Positions 53,071 to 61,744 of a stretch of DNA of 64,000 nt are shown here, piece by piece (the first letter of the stretch is position 1; every line of letters starts with the position of its first letter). Source of the DNA: Trinickia diaoshuihuensis (GTDB lineage Bacteria; Pseudomonadota; Gammaproteobacteria; Burkholderiales; Burkholderiaceae); the NCBI RefSeq assembly GCF_003390925.1, contig NZ_QUBS01000048.1, positions 124,001-188,000 on the forward strand, given 5' to 3'. Position numbers and translations under genes: made by a program. The notes beneath the pieces are model-generated. The model was not told the origin of the DNA and did not search any database. It saw nothing but the letters and a program-made list of their open reading frames with translations.

Positions 53071-54816
53071 ATGAAAAACAAATTTCTTAGCCGCCGCGAT
53101 GCGGGGCTGCAGGGGACGGTGTGCTCGACGCGCACCGTACACGGGGTAAGCGGGGACCGGATACGCGCACGTCAGGGAGCAAGCCTGCGGCTGACCGGTT
53201 TGACGCTGTTGTCGGCCGCGGTGTTGTCGGCCTGCGCGATCAAGCCGGAGCCGATCACGCAAGCGGAGCACTTCCAGCGCGCCCAGGACGACTACAAGAC
53301 GCTGTACTCGACCTACGTTCCGCTCGCGCGGCCGCTGACGCTGTCGGATGCGATCTCGCGCGCGCTGAAATACAACTACAACGCTCGCCTCGCGAAGACC
53401 GAGCAGACGCTGCAGGACCGCCAGCTCGATTTGGCCATGGCCCAGATGCTCCCGCGCATCGCGGCCAATGCGGGCTATACGTGGCGCAACAACGACAACG
53501 CGGCGGAAAGCGTGTCGGAACTCACGCGGCAACGCTCGCTCGAGTATTCGTTTTCGGAGCAGCCGTCGCATGCCACGGCTTCGCTCGAACTATCCTGGAA
53601 CTTGCTCGATCTCGGCGTCAGCTATTTCCAGGCGAAGCAACAGGGCTTTCGCACGTATGCCGCCGTCGAGCGTCGCCGTAAGGTCATCGACGATATCGTG
53701 AAGAGCACGCAGGAAGCGTATTGGAAAGCGGTGGCGGCCGATCGTTTGCTGCCGCGCTTGAAGCCTTTGCTCGCCGAGGCCGACAAGATGCTCGAGAACT
53801 CGCGCGAGGCGAGCCGTCAGAAGCTCGTGCCGCAACTGCAAGGTCTCGATTATCAGCAGAACATGCTGTCGGTCGTCGGGCAGTTGCGCCGCATGCAAAC
53901 CGATCTGAACACGGCGCGCGTGCAGCTCGCTTCGTTGATCGATGTGCCGACCGACGTGCCGATCGAATTCGCGCCGATGGATCTCGATTACGCCGCGACG
54001 GCGAGCAAGGTCGATCCGCGCAAGCTGGAGGCGCTCGGGCTGGCGATGCGCCCGGAACTGCGCGAAGAGGCCTATCAAGAGAAGATCGATCAGCAGGACG
54101 TCTACAAGGAAATCGTCAAGATGATGCCGGGCGTGGGCGTGCTCGGCAGCCTCAATTACGACAGCAACCGGTACCTGTATAACCCGAACTGGGCGCAGCT
54201 TGGCGTGAATGCCACGTTCAACCTCGTCAATCTGATCGAAGGGCCAAAGGCGATTTCCGCGGCGAAGGCATCGGTCGAAGTGTCGCGTCAACGCCGCCTC
54301 GCGTTGAGCGTCGCCGTGCTGACGCAGGTCAACCTCAGCTATGAGGAATACCTGGCCGCGGTGGAAGACCTCGACATCGCCAAGCAGATCAACGACGTGG
54401 AACAACAGATCCGCGTCGCCTCGGCGAACGAAGCCAAGGCGCAAGAAGAATCGGAAGCGGACCGGATCCGCCGCGATCTCGCCTCGATGGTCGCCGAGTT
54501 CAGCTACGACCGCACGATTGCGCAGGTGCATACGGCGCTGACCAATCTGTACACGTCGGTCGGCGTCGATCTCGTGCCGCCTAGCGCCGATACGGAAGAC
54601 CTGGACAAGCTCAGCGAGCGCGTGAAGGGGGCGATCGCCGGCTGGGAGGCAGGGCAGTTGCCCGATAGCGCCATCGCGTTGCCCGCGGCGTCCACGTTCG
54701 GCACGCCGGCGGCAAGTGCCGCGTCAACGGCGGCCGATGCGAAGCCGAGCGCGGCGACGCAGGCGTCCGCGGTACCGGTGGCGGCAGCGCCGGGAAGCAT
54801 CGTCGCGGCGCAATGA
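53071..54816 (+). CDS. TolC-family outer-membrane efflux/secretion lipoprotein
   Basis: A 581-residue outer-membrane factor. The lipobox LSAC is preceded by an unusually long basic N-terminal stretch, with the hydrophobic core LTGLTLLSAAVLS near residues 40-55. The start may therefore lie further downstream than the ATG at 53071. The mature protein has the TolC pattern of long alpha-helical hairpins with two repeats (PLTLSDAISRALKYN, TASLELSWNLLDLG; LGVNATFNLVNLIEGP). The C-terminal 60 residues are alanine/serine-rich and dispensable-looking. It lies 28 bp after the adhesin stop and 48 bp before the adaptor gene, and is probably the exit duct for the adhesin. Confidence 0.9.
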   Translation: MKNKFLSRRDAGLQGTVCSTRTVHGVSGDRIRARQGASLRLTGLTLLSAAVLSACAIKPEPITQAEHFQRAQDDYKTLYSTYVPLARPLTLSDAISRALKYNYNARLAKTEQTLQDRQLDLAMAQMLPRIAANAGYTWRNNDNAAESVSELTRQRSLEYSFSEQPSHATASLELSWNLLDLGVSYFQAKQQGFRTYAAVERRRKVIDDIVKSTQEAYWKAVAADRLLPRLKPLLAEADKMLENSREASRQKLVPQLQGLDYQQNMLSVVGQLRRMQTDLNTARVQLASLIDVPTDVPIEFAPMDLDYAATASKVDPRKLEALGLAMRPELREEAYQEKIDQQDVYKEIVKMMPGVGVLGSLNYDSNRYLYNPNWAQLGVNATFNLVNLIEGPKAISAAKASVEVSRQRRLALSVAVLTQVNLSYEEYLAAVEDLDIAKQINDVEQQIRVASANEAKAQEESEADRIRRDLASMVAEFSYDRTIAQVHTALTNLYTSVGVDLVPPSADTEDLDKLSERVKGAIAGWEAGQLPDSAIALPAASTFGTPAASAASTAADAKPSAATQASAVPVAAAPGSIVAAQ

Positions 54817-54864
54817 ACGCGGCTCGTCATTAGATCGAAAAGCTTGGCTGGATCGGGAATACGT

Positions 54865-55761
54865 ATGAAAGTGCATCAACGAAACGCGTCGCGCGCCGGC
54901 AAACGGCTCGCGCGCGCCGCAGTGGCCGCCGTCGTGACCGGTGCGAGCGCGGTAGCGGCGCTCGCGGCCCCGGCGTCGTCGCCCGGCGCAATACCTCCTG
55001 CTGCGCCGAAGGCGGCGCTCGTGCTGCCGGTGGCGGCTCAGCCGCATGCGCCGGCCGCGTCTTCGGCGGCATCGGCATCCGACGTCCGTGTGCAACTCGT
55101 GGCCGACACGATCGCCACGATCGGGGCCCCGATGCCGGGACGGCTCACGCAGTTTCCGCTGCATGACGGCGATCGATTCAAGCAGGGGCAGGTGCTGGCG
55201 CGATTCGAATGCGGTGAAAAGGAAGCGGCGCTGGCCCACGCGCGGGCGGTGCTCGAAAGCCGCAAGTCGGTCAACGAAAGCAAGCAGCGCCTGCGCGCCC
55301 TGGGCACATCGAGCCAGGTCGAATACGAGGTCGCGGCCGCCGACGAAAAGCAGGCCGCGGCCGACGTGCAAGCGGCGCAATCGCTCGTCTCGAACTGCTC
55401 CGTCGCCGCGCCGTTCAGCGGACGCGTATCGGCCGTCTATGCGCACAACTATCAGTACTTGCAAACCGGTGCGCCCCTGCTCGAAGTGCTGAGCGACAAG
55501 AGTCTCGAACTCGAGATGATCGTGCCGTCGATGTGGCTATCGTGGCTCAAGCCCGGTAGCGCGCTCAAAGTCACGATCGACGAAACGGGTAAAACCTATC
55601 CGGCGACGCTCGATCGGCTCTCCGGTAAGGTCGATCCCGTCAGCCGCTCGGTGAAGGTCTATGCGCGCATCGACAATCCATCCGAGTCGTTGCTGCCGGG
55701 CATGAGCGGCCACGCGATCTTCAACCCGCCGGCAGGCATCGCGTTGACCGCCCGGCAATGA
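54865..55761 (+). CDS. Periplasmic adaptor (HlyD/membrane fusion protein family)
   Basis: A product of 298 residues from the ATG at 54865. A signal-like hydrophobic segment (AAVAAVVTGASAVAALAAP) is followed by an alanine/proline linker. The lipoyl/barrel-sandwich halves follow (IGAPMPGRLTQFPLHDGDRFKQG and CSVAAPFSGRVSAVY) around a short helical hairpin, then a beta-barrel (ELEMIVPSMWLSWLKPG) and membrane-proximal part. The short hairpin is like RND-type adaptors. Its stop overlaps the next start (ATGA). It would bridge the TolC-like protein to an inner-membrane partner. Confidence 0.9.
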   Translation: MKVHQRNASRAGKRLARAAVAAVVTGASAVAALAAPASSPGAIPPAAPKAALVLPVAAQPHAPAASSAASASDVRVQLVADTIATIGAPMPGRLTQFPLHDGDRFKQGQVLARFECGEKEAALAHARAVLESRKSVNESKQRLRALGTSSQVEYEVAAADEKQAAADVQAAQSLVSNCSVAAPFSGRVSAVYAHNYQYLQTGAPLLEVLSDKSLELEMIVPSMWLSWLKPGSALKVTIDETGKTYPATLDRLSGKVDPVSRSVKVYARIDNPSESLLPGMSGHAIFNPPAGIALTARQ

Positions 55762-57119
55762 ACTCGCCGGCCAATGCGCTGAACTATCAACTGTTGCGGC
55801 TCGGTGCCGTGCTCGAGCTCGAGCGGCGAGCGCGCGCGGCGGCGCGAGACGAACTCGGCTTTTTGATCGTCAACGAGACAGCGGGCGTCGTGCCGTATCA
55901 GCAAGCCGCGCTGTGGCGAGCCGAGCCGAGCGACGGTGAGCGGCTGGTGCTTTCCGGCGTGGCGTCGGCCGATCGCGGCGGGCCATACTACCTATGGCTC
56001 GAACGGGTGTTTGCCGCTTTGACGGAGGAACGGGCGAGTGAGATTCGAGCCGACTCACCGCGTGTCGTCGTCCCGGCCGATCTACCGGAGCCGCTCGCGA
56101 GCGAGTGGCCCGAATGGTTTCCGGCCCACGCGCTACTGTGCCCGCTCCGTTGGCGCGATATGGCACCGGCGGGCTATTTGCTGCTCGGTCGGTCCGACGC
56201 CTGGACCGATAACGATTGCCAACTGCTCGATGCGCTAACGGGGACCTTTGCACAGAGCGCGCTGTTGCATCGACAAGCGCGCAAGCCCAGCGTCGTGCAG
56301 CGGTTGGCTGCGCGCAAACGCGCATTGGCCATTGGCGGCGCCGTCTTGCTGGCCGTCGCGCTCTTTCCCGTGCGCGAATCGGTGCTGGCGCCGGCCGAAG
56401 TCGTTCCGGTGGACCCCGCGCCCGTGCGTGCTCCGTTCGACGGCGTCGTCGGTGCGCTGCGCGTCGAACCCAATCAGGCGGTGCGGGCGGGGCAGCCGCT
56501 CGTCTCGTTCGACGAGACGCAGCTTCAAACGCGCTACGAAGTCGCCAAGAAAGCGCTCGACATGGCGCGCGAAGAGTACGCCGACACGTCGCAGCAGGCG
56601 ATGAGCGACGACCGCGCCAAGGCGCGGCTAGCCATGCTGGCGAGCAAGGTCGATCAAGACCAAGCGGAGCTGGCCTATGACGAGGATATGCTGCGACGGG
56701 CGCAGATCGCATCGCCCGTCGACGGGGTCGCGATTTTCGACGACAGCAGCGAATGGATCGGCAAGCCCGTGGTGCTCGGCGAGCGGATCATGGTGGTGGC
56801 CTCGCCCGAACGCACGCAGTTGCAGATCGAAGTGCCGGCAAGCTCCGTCGTCTCGTTCACGCCGGGCGCGGAAGTTGTCTTCTTCAGCAATTTGCAACCC
56901 GACCGCCCGGCTTATGGAAAGCTGACCTTCGCGAGCTATTCCAGCACGGCCGCGGCCGATGGCGTCATCTCGTACGCGTTTCGCGCCTCGCTCGAGCACG
57001 CTTCGGCGTTGCGGCTCGGGTTGAAGGGGACCGCAAAGATCTACGGACCGCGCCGCTCGCTGGTGCTTTGGCTGCTCAGGCGCCCTCTCACGGTAATGCG
57101 CGAATGGCTGTCGATTTGA
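55758..57119 (+). CDS. GAF-like domain fused to a membrane-anchored HlyD-type adaptor
   Basis: A 453-residue protein. Residues 1-180 form a GAF-like cytoplasmic region (LGFLIVNETAGVVPYQQAALW, LLCPLRWRDMAPAGYLLLGRS). A transmembrane helix follows (ALAIGGAVLLAVALFPV, about residues 193-210), then a periplasmic barrel-sandwich and hairpin (VRAPFDGVVGALRVEPNQAV; IASPVDGVAIFDD). The sensor-like domain on the cytoplasmic side of an adaptor is unusual and may gate export. Both ends of the gene overlap their neighbours (4 and 16 bp), so it is part of a tightly coupled operon. The GAF assignment is by layout, not by a diagnostic motif. Confidence 0.78.
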   Translation: MNSPANALNYQLLRLGAVLELERRARAAARDELGFLIVNETAGVVPYQQAALWRAEPSDGERLVLSGVASADRGGPYYLWLERVFAALTEERASEIRADSPRVVVPADLPEPLASEWPEWFPAHALLCPLRWRDMAPAGYLLLGRSDAWTDNDCQLLDALTGTFAQSALLHRQARKPSVVQRLAARKRALAIGGAVLLAVALFPVRESVLAPAEVVPVDPAPVRAPFDGVVGALRVEPNQAVRAGQPLVSFDETQLQTRYEVAKKALDMAREEYADTSQQAMSDDRAKARLAMLASKVDQDQAELAYDEDMLRRAQIASPVDGVAIFDDSSEWIGKPVVLGERIMVVASPERTQLQIEVPASSVVSFTPGAEVVFFSNLQPDRPAYGKLTFASYSSTAAADGVISYAFRASLEHASALRLGLKGTAKIYGPRRSLVLWLLRRPLTVMREWLSI

Positions 57120-59269
57120 GCGAAGTGCCGCGCGAACGCGTGGACGCCGTGGATCCCGTTACGCCGGCCGCATTGCCCGCACTGCCCGCATTGCGGGAAG
57201 ATCTCAAGCTCATGCAGGGGCCGGCGGCCGGCGACGGCAGCCCGACGTGGACCTTGCATGACCCGGCGCGACATCGTTACGTGCGGATCGGCTGGCTCGA
57301 ATTCGAAGTGCTGGCGCGCTGGGCGCTTGGGAGCGCCGAGGCCGTGGCGCGCTCGATCTCGACCGAAACCACGATACGCGCCACGACGCAGGATGTGGCG
57401 GACGTCCTGAACTTTCTCTATCGCGCCGGCTTGATCGTACCCGCCGACGCACGCTCGACCGAGCGCTTCGCGGCCGAGCAGGCGGCGCAGCGATTGTCGC
57501 CCGCGCGGTGGCTGTTGAAGAACTATCTGTCGATCAAGATGCGCTTGATCAACCCCGATCGCGTGTTGTCGGCTGTCGTGCCGCGTATCGGCTGGGTCTT
57601 CACGCGCGGCTTCGCGATCGCGCTCGCGTTGCTCGCGGCGCTCGGCTTTTATCTGATCAGCCGCCAATGGGATGCCTACACGCATAGCCTGTTGCATTTG
57701 TTTTCTCTGCAAGGGGCCGCGCTGGTTGGGCTCGCGCTGGCGTCGGCCAAGGTCGTCCATGAGATCGGACACGGCGTCGTGGCTAAGCGCATGGGGTGCC
57801 GCGTTCCGGCGATGGGCGTGGCGTTCCTCGTGTTGTGGCCCGTCTTATGGACCGATACGACCGACGCCTGGCGCTTGACCGACCGCCGTCATCGGCTTGC
57901 GATCGATGCGGCGGGCATGGTCGCCGAGACGACGCTTGCGGTTTTTGCGTCGCTCGCGTGGTCGGTTCTACCCGATGGCGCGCTGCGCACGGGCGCGTTT
58001 TTGCTGTCGAGTTCCACCTGGCTGCTGACGATCGCGATCAACGTCAACCCGCTGATGCGCTTCGACGGCTATTTCCTATTGTCGGACTGGCTCGACGTGC
58101 CGAACTTGCAGGAGCGTGGCTTTGCGATGGGACGCTGGTGGTTGCGCGAGGCGTTGTTCGGGCTCGGCGACCCCCCGCCCGAGCAGTTTCCGCGCAACAA
58201 GCAGCGGATCTTGATTGCCTATGCGCTGGCCTGCATGGTGTATCGATTCTCGCTTTTTCTCGGCATCGCGCTCGTCGTTTATCACAAGGCCTTCAAGGCG
58301 CTCGGCATCATCTTGATGTGCGTCGAGATCGGGTGGTTTCTCGTGCGGCCGATCGTCGGCGAGCTTCGCATTTGGCACTCGCGCCTCGGCAACCGGCGCC
58401 CGAATCGGCGGGCGCAAGCGACGATCGCTTGCTGCTGCGCCGCGCTCTTGCTGCTGGTCGTGCCTTGGCGCAGCGAGGTTTCCGCTCCGGCGCTGCTGCG
58501 TGCGGCGAAGCAGGCGACGCTCTATGTCGCCGAGCCGGGGCAACTCGTCAAGCAATCGGTCAACGGCGCCGTCGTGGCCGCGGGCCAGCCGGTATTCGAG
58601 CTTCAGTCGCCGAGCGTCGAATACCATAAGGCCGTCGCGCTCGCGGCGCTATCCGGTGTGCAGAGCCGCATGAAAGGGCAGGCGTTCGACCCCGATGAGG
58701 CGGCGATGATCGGTGTCGGCGAGCAGGAATTGCAAGGCGCGATCGCCGCCGTCGATCAAGTATCCGCGCAAGAGGCTCTGCTGACCGTGCGCGCGCCGTT
58801 CGCCGGCGTCATCACCGATGTGCCGCCGATGCGCGAGGGCGAATGGCTGCCGCGCCGAGAGCCGCTTGCCATGCTGATCGATCCGTCGTCGGCCGCCGTC
58901 GAGGCGTTCGTGGGCGAGGCCGACTTGCCGCGCGTTCATCCGGGGGCGCGTGCGCGGTTTCTCCCGGAAAACGGCGATGCGCCGGTCGATCTCGTCGTAT
59001 CCAGCGTCGAGACGAGTTCCGCGCGCGTCCTCGATGTGGCCGAGCTTGCTTCCGTCAATGGCGGGGGCGTAGCGGTGCGCAAGGCAGCGGACAACAAACT
59101 CATTCCCGAAACGGCTGTTTATCGCGCGGTGCTTACGCCGCGCGATCGAGACGTGAAAGCATGGCGGCGTTTGCGGGGGCAAGTCGATATCGACGGCGAT
59201 CGGGCGAGCCTGCTTGGGCAGATCTATCGGCGCGGCGTCGCGGTGGTGATCAGCGAGAGTCAGATGTAG
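57104..59269 (+). CDS. M50 (site-2-protease-like) membrane metalloprotein fused to HlyD-type domain
   Basis: A product of 721 residues from the ATG at 57104, 16 bp inside the previous gene. A PqqD/winged-helix-like N-terminal region (HRYVRIGWLEFEVLARW, about 48-110) is followed by multiple membrane helices. HEIGH (residues 219-223) and NPLMRFDG (315-322) form the zinc site of M50 proteases; both are intact. After about residue 440 the periplasmic part has barrel-sandwich/lipoyl sequences (ATLYVAEPGQLVKQSVNGAVV; VRAPFAGVITDVPPM). It could process the exported adhesin, or act as the inner-membrane energising or anchoring unit in place of an ATPase. The domain calls are solid; the role is inference from the operon. 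Confidence 0.85.
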   Translation: MAVDLSEVPRERVDAVDPVTPAALPALPALREDLKLMQGPAAGDGSPTWTLHDPARHRYVRIGWLEFEVLARWALGSAEAVARSISTETTIRATTQDVADVLNFLYRAGLIVPADARSTERFAAEQAAQRLSPARWLLKNYLSIKMRLINPDRVLSAVVPRIGWVFTRGFAIALALLAALGFYLISRQWDAYTHSLLHLFSLQGAALVGLALASAKVVHEIGHGVVAKRMGCRVPAMGVAFLVLWPVLWTDTTDAWRLTDRRHRLAIDAAGMVAETTLAVFASLAWSVLPDGALRTGAFLLSSSTWLLTIAINVNPLMRFDGYFLLSDWLDVPNLQERGFAMGRWWLREALFGLGDPPPEQFPRNKQRILIAYALACMVYRFSLFLGIALVVYHKAFKALGIILMCVEIGWFLVRPIVGELRIWHSRLGNRRPNRRAQATIACCCAALLLLVVPWRSEVSAPALLRAAKQATLYVAEPGQLVKQSVNGAVVAAGQPVFELQSPSVEYHKAVALAALSGVQSRMKGQAFDPDEAAMIGVGEQELQGAIAAVDQVSAQEALLTVRAPFAGVITDVPPMREGEWLPRREPLAMLIDPSSAAVEAFVGEADLPRVHPGARARFLPENGDAPVDLVVSSVETSSARVLDVAELASVNGGGVAVRKAADNKLIPETAVYRAVLTPRDRDVKAWRRLRGQVDIDGDRASLLGQIYRRGVAVVISESQM

Positions 59270-59296
59270 GGGGAATGGCTACCGCTCGCCGTTTCT

Positions 59297-59884
59297 CTAG
59301 CAGGTGCGCCTGTCGGCCGCATTGCCGGAGCCGGGCGACGGCTCGGGCAACAGGCGCGAAAATATCTCCCATGCCAAATCGGCGCTGTCCGAGCGTCGCG
59401 ACACCTGTGCCGAGACGGTTGCCCCGTCCACTAGCATCATTAGCTGGCGTGCGAGCGCATTGGCGCCCTCGGGCACCGTTTTCATGAGCACCGTTTCAAA
59501 ATAGGCCTGCATGCTCGCTTTGTGCTCGGCGGCTACGAGCGCGATGTCGCCGCTGCCGATGCCGTACTCGGAGACCGCGTTCACGAACATGCAGCCGTTG
59601 AAGCCGTCGCATTTCAGACGTTGGTCGAGCCATTGGAATATGGCGCGGACTTGCGCACGCCCACGCCGGGCGCGTCCCACGAACTCCGCAAGCGAGGCAC
59701 GGGTTCGTCGATCACGCTCGCGTAACACCGCGACGACCAATTCGTCCTTAGAGCGGAAGTGGTTGTACATCGTCATCTTCGCGATACCCGACTCGACGAT
59801 GATTCGGTCGATGCCTACCGCGCGATACCCGCGTTCCTCGAAAAGCTCAAGCGCGGTGTCGATAATGAGTTGCTTCTTTCCCAT
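59297..59884 (-). CDS. TetR/AcrR family transcriptional regulator
   Basis: A 195-residue repressor. The helix-turn-helix (RIIVESGIAKMTMYNHFRSK) is within residues 28-48, and the C-terminal domain is YsiA/TetR_C-like. It lies 15 bp after the DMT transporter gene on the same strand, so the two form an operon. Imperfect palindromes at 60970-60991 and 61133-61148 are candidate targets. It probably governs the transporter and possibly the divergent catabolic operon. Confidence 0.9.
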   Translation of the reverse strand: MGKKQLIIDTALELFEERGYRAVGIDRIIVESGIAKMTMYNHFRSKDELVVAVLRERDRRTRASLAEFVGRARRGRAQVRAIFQWLDQRLKCDGFNGCMFVNAVSEYGIGSGDIALVAAEHKASMQAYFETVLMKTVPEGANALARQLMMLVDGATVSAQVSRRSDSADLAWEIFSRLLPEPSPGSGNAADRRTC

Positions 59885-59899
59885 GATTTGCGTCCCCTG

Positions 59900-60892
59900 T
59901 TACTTCGCGGTGACCTGACGCAGGGCACGCGCCCGCAGATAAGCGTTGTTCAGGATAAGCGCAGCCCCTGACATGCAGGCGCCGGCGATCTGCGCGTTGG
60001 TAGGAATGACCCCATTCAGCGACGACACAACGAAGGTCGTGATCGGCACGACGTCCATGAAAAGCACGCCGTTGGGCGGGGTCAGAATTTTGTTGCCGAG
60101 GTTCCAGCACAGGATCCCGCAGAAGCCGGCGACGAGCCCCATATAGAGCAGGTGCGGACCGATGACGCCTAGCATGGACAGATGGGGTACGGGAATCGCG
60201 CGGGTCGCGGACAGCAGCAAATTGACCACCATGATGGTGCTCAGGCCGAGCCAGGTGGTCACCGTCGTGTACTTGAAAGCGGACCACGTCGGGAAGTACA
60301 TCGCGCTGAACGTATAAACAACCCAGCACGCCGCGCCAAGCACGATCAGTGCATTGGCCGCATAGTTCTGCGGTTCATTCCACAGACCGACGATATCGCC
60401 CTTTGTGACGACCAGCGCCACACCGCAAAACGACATCAGGATAAAGAGAAAGGAATAAAGCGGTGGCCGGATTCGGCGCACCGCCGAATTAAGCAGCAAG
60501 CCGATCATCGGCTGCGTGGCCATCATGATGGAGGCGGTCAGCGCGCCGTCGCGGCCTGCCAGTTGCTGTCCGAGGAACACGAAGAAGCCGAAGCCCGCGA
60601 AACCGATCGAGCCTAGGAACCAGGCAAACGCGATCCGTTCTCCTTTCAGGCTCAGCGTCCCGACGCCCTCACGGGCCACGAGCAGAATCAGAAACGCAGT
60701 ACCCGCGATCAGGTAGCGCAGTGTCGTGAAAGTGAACGGGTCGATGTGCCGCAACGCGTCCGTCATCACGGGGAACATCACGCCGAACGAGAACGTGGCA
60801 GCCACGCAAAACAGCACGCCGCGTATGTACGAACCGCAGGTCGAAGCCTGGGGCGGGGTTGCAGTGACGGCAGTCGACATGTTGGTGGACAC
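59900..60892 (-). CDS. DMT-superfamily EamA-type transporter
   Basis: A 330-residue inner-membrane protein with ten hydrophobic helices in two EamA repeats (first beginning GVLFCVAATFSFGVMFPVM; second ALIVLGAACWVVYTFSAMYF). Length and layout are normal for drug/metabolite exporters. An ATG four codons later is an alternative start. It is coupled to the TetR gene downstream. Substrate unknown; exporters in this pairing often expel a toxic metabolite sensed by the regulator. Confidence 0.88.
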   Translation of the reverse strand: MSTNMSTAVTATPPQASTCGSYIRGVLFCVAATFSFGVMFPVMTDALRHIDPFTFTTLRYLIAGTAFLILLVAREGVGTLSLKGERIAFAWFLGSIGFAGFGFFVFLGQQLAGRDGALTASIMMATQPMIGLLLNSAVRRIRPPLYSFLFILMSFCGVALVVTKGDIVGLWNEPQNYAANALIVLGAACWVVYTFSAMYFPTWSAFKYTTVTTWLGLSTIMVVNLLLSATRAIPVPHLSMLGVIGPHLLYMGLVAGFCGILCWNLGNKILTPPNGVLFMDVVPITTFVVSSLNGVIPTNAQIAGACMSGAALILNNAYLRARALRQVTAK

Positions 60893-60969
60893 AGCAAACT
60901 CCCTGGCTCGATTAATTCCGCCGCGCGCAGATATTTCGCGGCATCGCGAGCGGGCGGGTTCATCATAGG

Positions 60970-60991
60970 ATAGGTATGACGTTATGTCTAT
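60970..60991. promoter_or_regulatory. Imperfect palindrome upstream of the DMT transporter gene
   Basis: ATAGGTATGAC and GTTATGTCTAT are symmetric at 8 of 11 positions around the centre. The site lies 78-99 bp upstream of the transporter ATG on the minus strand and shares ATAGGTAT with the element at 61128-61135. It is a candidate TetR-family operator. Confidence 0.3.
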
Positions 60992-61132
60992 AAACAGAAG
61001 GAAAAATAGAGCGTTTCGATGCGTAAACGGCGTGGCATGGAGGCGGATTAGTCCTTAATACAAGGTCGACGTGACGAGTTGTCTTATGATCGATGAGTGG
61101 GATTCAAAGGAGTTAAATGGCATAAAAATAGG

Positions 61133-61148
61133 TATACCTACCTGTATA
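61133..61148. promoter_or_regulatory. TATAC-N6-GTATA palindrome upstream of the DUF2000 operon
   Basis: TATAC and GTATA flank CTACCT; the outer sequence AGGTATACCT is itself a perfect palindrome. It lies about 145 bp upstream of the GTG start in an AT-rich tract with TATAAA at 61145. It is a candidate operator for the TetR regulator at 59297-59884. Confidence 0.35.
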
Positions 61149-61291
61149 AAAAATCACGGAGATCCGGTCCGTTTCGGGAGGGGCTTGGCCCTCCCGCGAG
61201 CGCCCGCTCATCGCCTGCAAAATCGTCCAATACTTTTTTCGCGGGCGCTTCTAGCATTCTCTCCAGCGAGCTTTATTTGAGGAGAGAAGTA

Positions 61292-61744
61292 GTGTTCTTG
61301 CAGACCGAAGGACTTCCGTCGAGTGAGGTTTCAGCGCCCCCCGAGCCGCAGCGTTGCGTGATCGTCGTGGATGCGGCGTTGCCACCGGGCAAGGCATCGA
61401 ACGCGGCGGCCGTTATCGCCTTTACGTTGGGGCAGCGTCACAGTCACCTGGTCGGCGCTCAAGTACTCGATAAAGACGGCACGGCACACCCTGGCCTGAT
61501 ACCCATCGGCATCCCGATCCTGAAAGCGACGGATGGGCAACTGATCGAACTGCGCCAAAAAGCGTTGACCCACTGCGACGTCGTCGATTTCCCGGTGCAA
61601 GGGCAAGCGACGACCGACTACGCAGCCTTCTTAAAAGCAGTGAGCATCTTGCCGGGCGATTCGCTGCGATTCTTGGCCGTCGGCCTTGTCGGCGCCAAGA
61701 AGCGCGTTGGCAAGCTCGTCGGCGGCTTCTCGCTGTTTTCATGA
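61292..61744 (+). CDS. DUF2000 family protein
   Basis: A 150-residue protein starting at GTG (61292), which has a strong GAGGAGAG ribosome site six bases upstream. The frame is open 65 codons further up, but that part has no protein character. The sequence (RCVIVVDAALPPGKASNAAAV, IPIGIPILKATDGQL, AVGLVGAKKRVGKLVGG) matches the DUF2000 fold, a small alpha/beta domain of unknown role seen beside regulators and metabolic genes. It is the first gene of a plus-strand operon and its stop overlaps the next start (ATGA). Confidence 0.82.
   Translation: MFLQTEGLPSSEVSAPPEPQRCVIVVDAALPPGKASNAAAVIAFTLGQRHSHLVGAQVLDKDGTAHPGLIPIGIPILKATDGQLIELRQKALTHCDVVDFPVQGQATTDYAAFLKAVSILPGDSLRFLAVGLVGAKKRVGKLVGGFSLFS

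Larger units (their letters stand above)
60893..61291. other. Divergent intergenic region between the DMT transporter and the DUF2000 operon
   Basis: The region holds both promoters, two palindromic candidate operators (listed separately) and, near the plus-strand genes, a perfect 8-bp hairpin CGGGAGGG/CCCTCCCG (61175-61182 and 61189-61196). That hairpin has no T-run and may structure the leader. There is no gene. Confidence 0.4.
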
